This document shows, in pieces, positions 6,363 to 7,092 of a stretch of 7,092 nucleotides of DNA (positions within the stretch are counted from its first letter, which is position 1; the number at the start of each line of letters is the position of its first letter). Source of the DNA: Chitinophagaceae bacterium UBA2789 (GTDB lineage: Bacteria > Bacteroidota > Bacteroidia > Chitinophagales > Chitinophagaceae). The translations under genes were made by a program, and so were the position numbers. Under the pieces are notes generated by a model. The model had not been told where the DNA came from, searched no databases, and saw nothing but the letters and a program-made list of their open reading frames with translations. The stretch lies in assembly GCA_002352145.1 (NCBI GenBank), contig DEHX01000182.1, forward strand, positions 1,172 through 8,263. Reading direction: 5' to 3'.

Positions 6363-7054
6363 CAGAAATTGTTTTTAAGAAGGGAAATTAATTCTTTTAT
6401 CCCTTCTGTGGCCGGTTTCTCTATCGTTACCAGGTTCCCATTTGAAGAAACGTATGGTATCCTTTTATCTAATACATAAACAGGAATTCCCGGCTGGGTA
6501 TAATTTACCAAACCTGCAGCCGGGTAAACTACCAGAGATGTCCCTGCTACAACAAATATTTCAGCATCCCGAACCACAGGAATGGCTTTTTCGATCATGG
6601 GTACCGGTTCCTCAAACCAAACGATATGCGGCCGGAGCTGTGCCCCATCCTCTGCTACATCACCCAGTTTTATATCATCTCTTATTTCATAAATCAGTGA
6701 TTCATTTATTTCACTCCGCATTTTAAAGATTTCTCCGTGCAGATGAAGAATTTTGGTTGAACCGGCTCTTTCATGCAGATCATCAATATTCTGGGTAATA
6801 ACGGTGACATCAAATTCTGTTTCCAGTTCTGCCATGCCATAATGCGCATCATTTGGTTGTGCATCAGCTACATTTTTTCGGCGCATATTGTAGAAATCCA
6901 GAACCAGTTGCGGGTTCTTTCTCCAGGCTCTTGGTGTAGCAACTTCCGTTACATCATATCCTTCCCATAGTCCATCACTGTCACGAAATGTTTTTAATCC
7001 GCTTTCAGCGCTGATACCGGCACCGGTAAGTATTACTAATTTCTTTTTTGACAT
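6362..7054 (-). CDS. cobB: NAD-dependent protein deacylase, SIR2/CobB family
   Basis: A 230-residue cytoplasmic sirtuin that removes acyl groups from lysine side chains using NAD+, yielding nicotinamide and O-acyl-ADP-ribose. The motifs are in order: GAGISAESGLKTFRD at 11-25 (NAD binding), TQNIDDLHERAG at 87-98, the catalytic His106 in LHGE, RPHIVWF at 141-147, and GTSLVVYPAAG at 171-181. Y55 and R58 in FYNMRR match the Tyr/Arg pair that marks class III sirtuins (CobB, SIRT5), which take succinyl, malonyl and acetyl groups. The protein contains no cysteine at all, so the usual four-Cys zinc site is absent; the region at 110-137 is shorter and charged instead. The normally conserved WFGE reads WFEE (Glu148 in place of Gly). 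The ATG at 7054 is forced, since the next Met is residue 57, beyond the NAD motif. It is the first gene of a pair with the membrane protein. A promoter-like element lies immediately upstream. Confidence 0.95.
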   Translation of the reverse strand: MSKKKLVILTGAGISAESGLKTFRDSDGLWEGYDVTEVATPRAWRKNPQLVLDFYNMRRKNVADAQPNDAHYGMAELETEFDVTVITQNIDDLHERAGSTKILHLHGEIFKMRSEINESLIYEIRDDIKLGDVAEDGAQLRPHIVWFEEPVPMIEKAIPVVRDAEIFVVAGTSLVVYPAAGLVNYTQPGIPVYVLDKRIPYVSSNGNLVTIEKPATEGIKELISLLKNNF

Positions 7055-7058
7055 TTAT

Positions 7059-7066
7059 CAAAGATA
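7059..7066 (-). promoter_or_regulatory. cobB: Candidate -7 promoter element for the sirtuin unit
   Basis: Read on the minus strand this is TATCTTTG, a perfect TAnnTTTG match, ending 4 nt before the ATG at 7054. No TTG lies 17-23 nt upstream; that space is filled by the inverted repeat at 7067-7092. Transcription from this element would begin at about the first base of the start codon. A true promoter farther upstream, outside the window, cannot be excluded. Confidence 0.5.
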
Positions 7067-7092
7067 CTATGCCACTTAAACTTGTGGCATAG
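7067..7092. promoter_or_regulatory. Perfect inverted repeat, possible operator
   Basis: CTATGCCAC (7067-7075) and GTGGCATAG (7084-7092) are exact reverse complements separated by the 8-nt AT-rich spacer TTAAACTT. Total span is 26 bp with half-site centres 17 bp apart, a spacing more like a dimeric DNA-binding site than a terminator, and no U-tract follows on the minus strand. It abuts the -7 element of the sirtuin gene and covers the place where the -33 element would be. The repeat ends at the window edge and may be longer. A hairpin ending an upstream transcript is the main alternative. Confidence 0.5.

Noticed and set aside
6362..7054. A Sir2-based anti-phage defence system (ThsA/DSR type)
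   Set aside because: The protein is a stand-alone 230-residue CobB-type deacylase with an intact catalytic site and no SLOG, TIR or other effector domain. The neighbour is a small membrane protein with no toxin-like feature, and no mobile-element context exists.
1..7092. CRISPR array, insertion sequence, tRNA or rRNA
   Set aside because: No regularly spaced repeats, no transposase motifs or terminal inverted repeats, and no cloverleaf-like sequence were seen. The genes are intact and compositionally alike.

Overview
The window looks like ordinary chromosome from a member of the Bacteroidota, probably close to the Chitinophagaceae/Sphingobacteria. The evidence is the character of the GyrA sequence, the TAnnTTTG-type (-7) promoter elements, starts that mostly lack a Shine-Dalgarno sequence, and a zinc-ligand-free CobB-type sirtuin of the kind I recall from this phylum. 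The family assignment is inference; no rRNA or tRNA is present to anchor it.

Left to right: (1) 1-162 is a short AT-rich end containing a strong 16-bp-stem bidirectional terminator (110-147). (2) On the minus strand lies a two-gene unit, gyrA (4136-1572) followed after 26 nt by a secreted TPR-like protein (1545-163); the terminator closes it. (3) 4137-4386 is a 250-bp divergent intergenic region with a consensus -7 element for gyrA. (4) On the plus strand is a 504-residue saccharopine dehydrogenase/reductase family protein (4387-5901), likely for lysine metabolism. (5) On the minus strand is a second tight unit, a CobB-like NAD-dependent protein deacylase (7054-6362) and a small multi-span membrane protein of unknown function (6362-5898), joined by a one-base TGATG stop/start overlap. 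This unit converges on the saccharopine gene so closely that the two stop codons overlap. (6) The right edge carries a 9-bp perfect inverted repeat directly abutting a perfect -7 element, which itself sits on the sirtuin start codon.

Functionally this is mostly housekeeping: DNA supercoiling (gyrase A), an envelope TPR protein, lysine metabolism and protein deacylation. Lysine metabolism and lysine deacylation are next to each other but on opposite strands, so I do not claim a functional link. I found no mobile element, CRISPR array, RNA gene or convincing new defence system. The most distinctive signals are the palindrome/promoter/start-codon arrangement at 7052-7092, the cysteine-free sirtuin with an unusual Gly-to-Glu change in its substrate-binding motif, and its coupling to an uncharacterised membrane protein.
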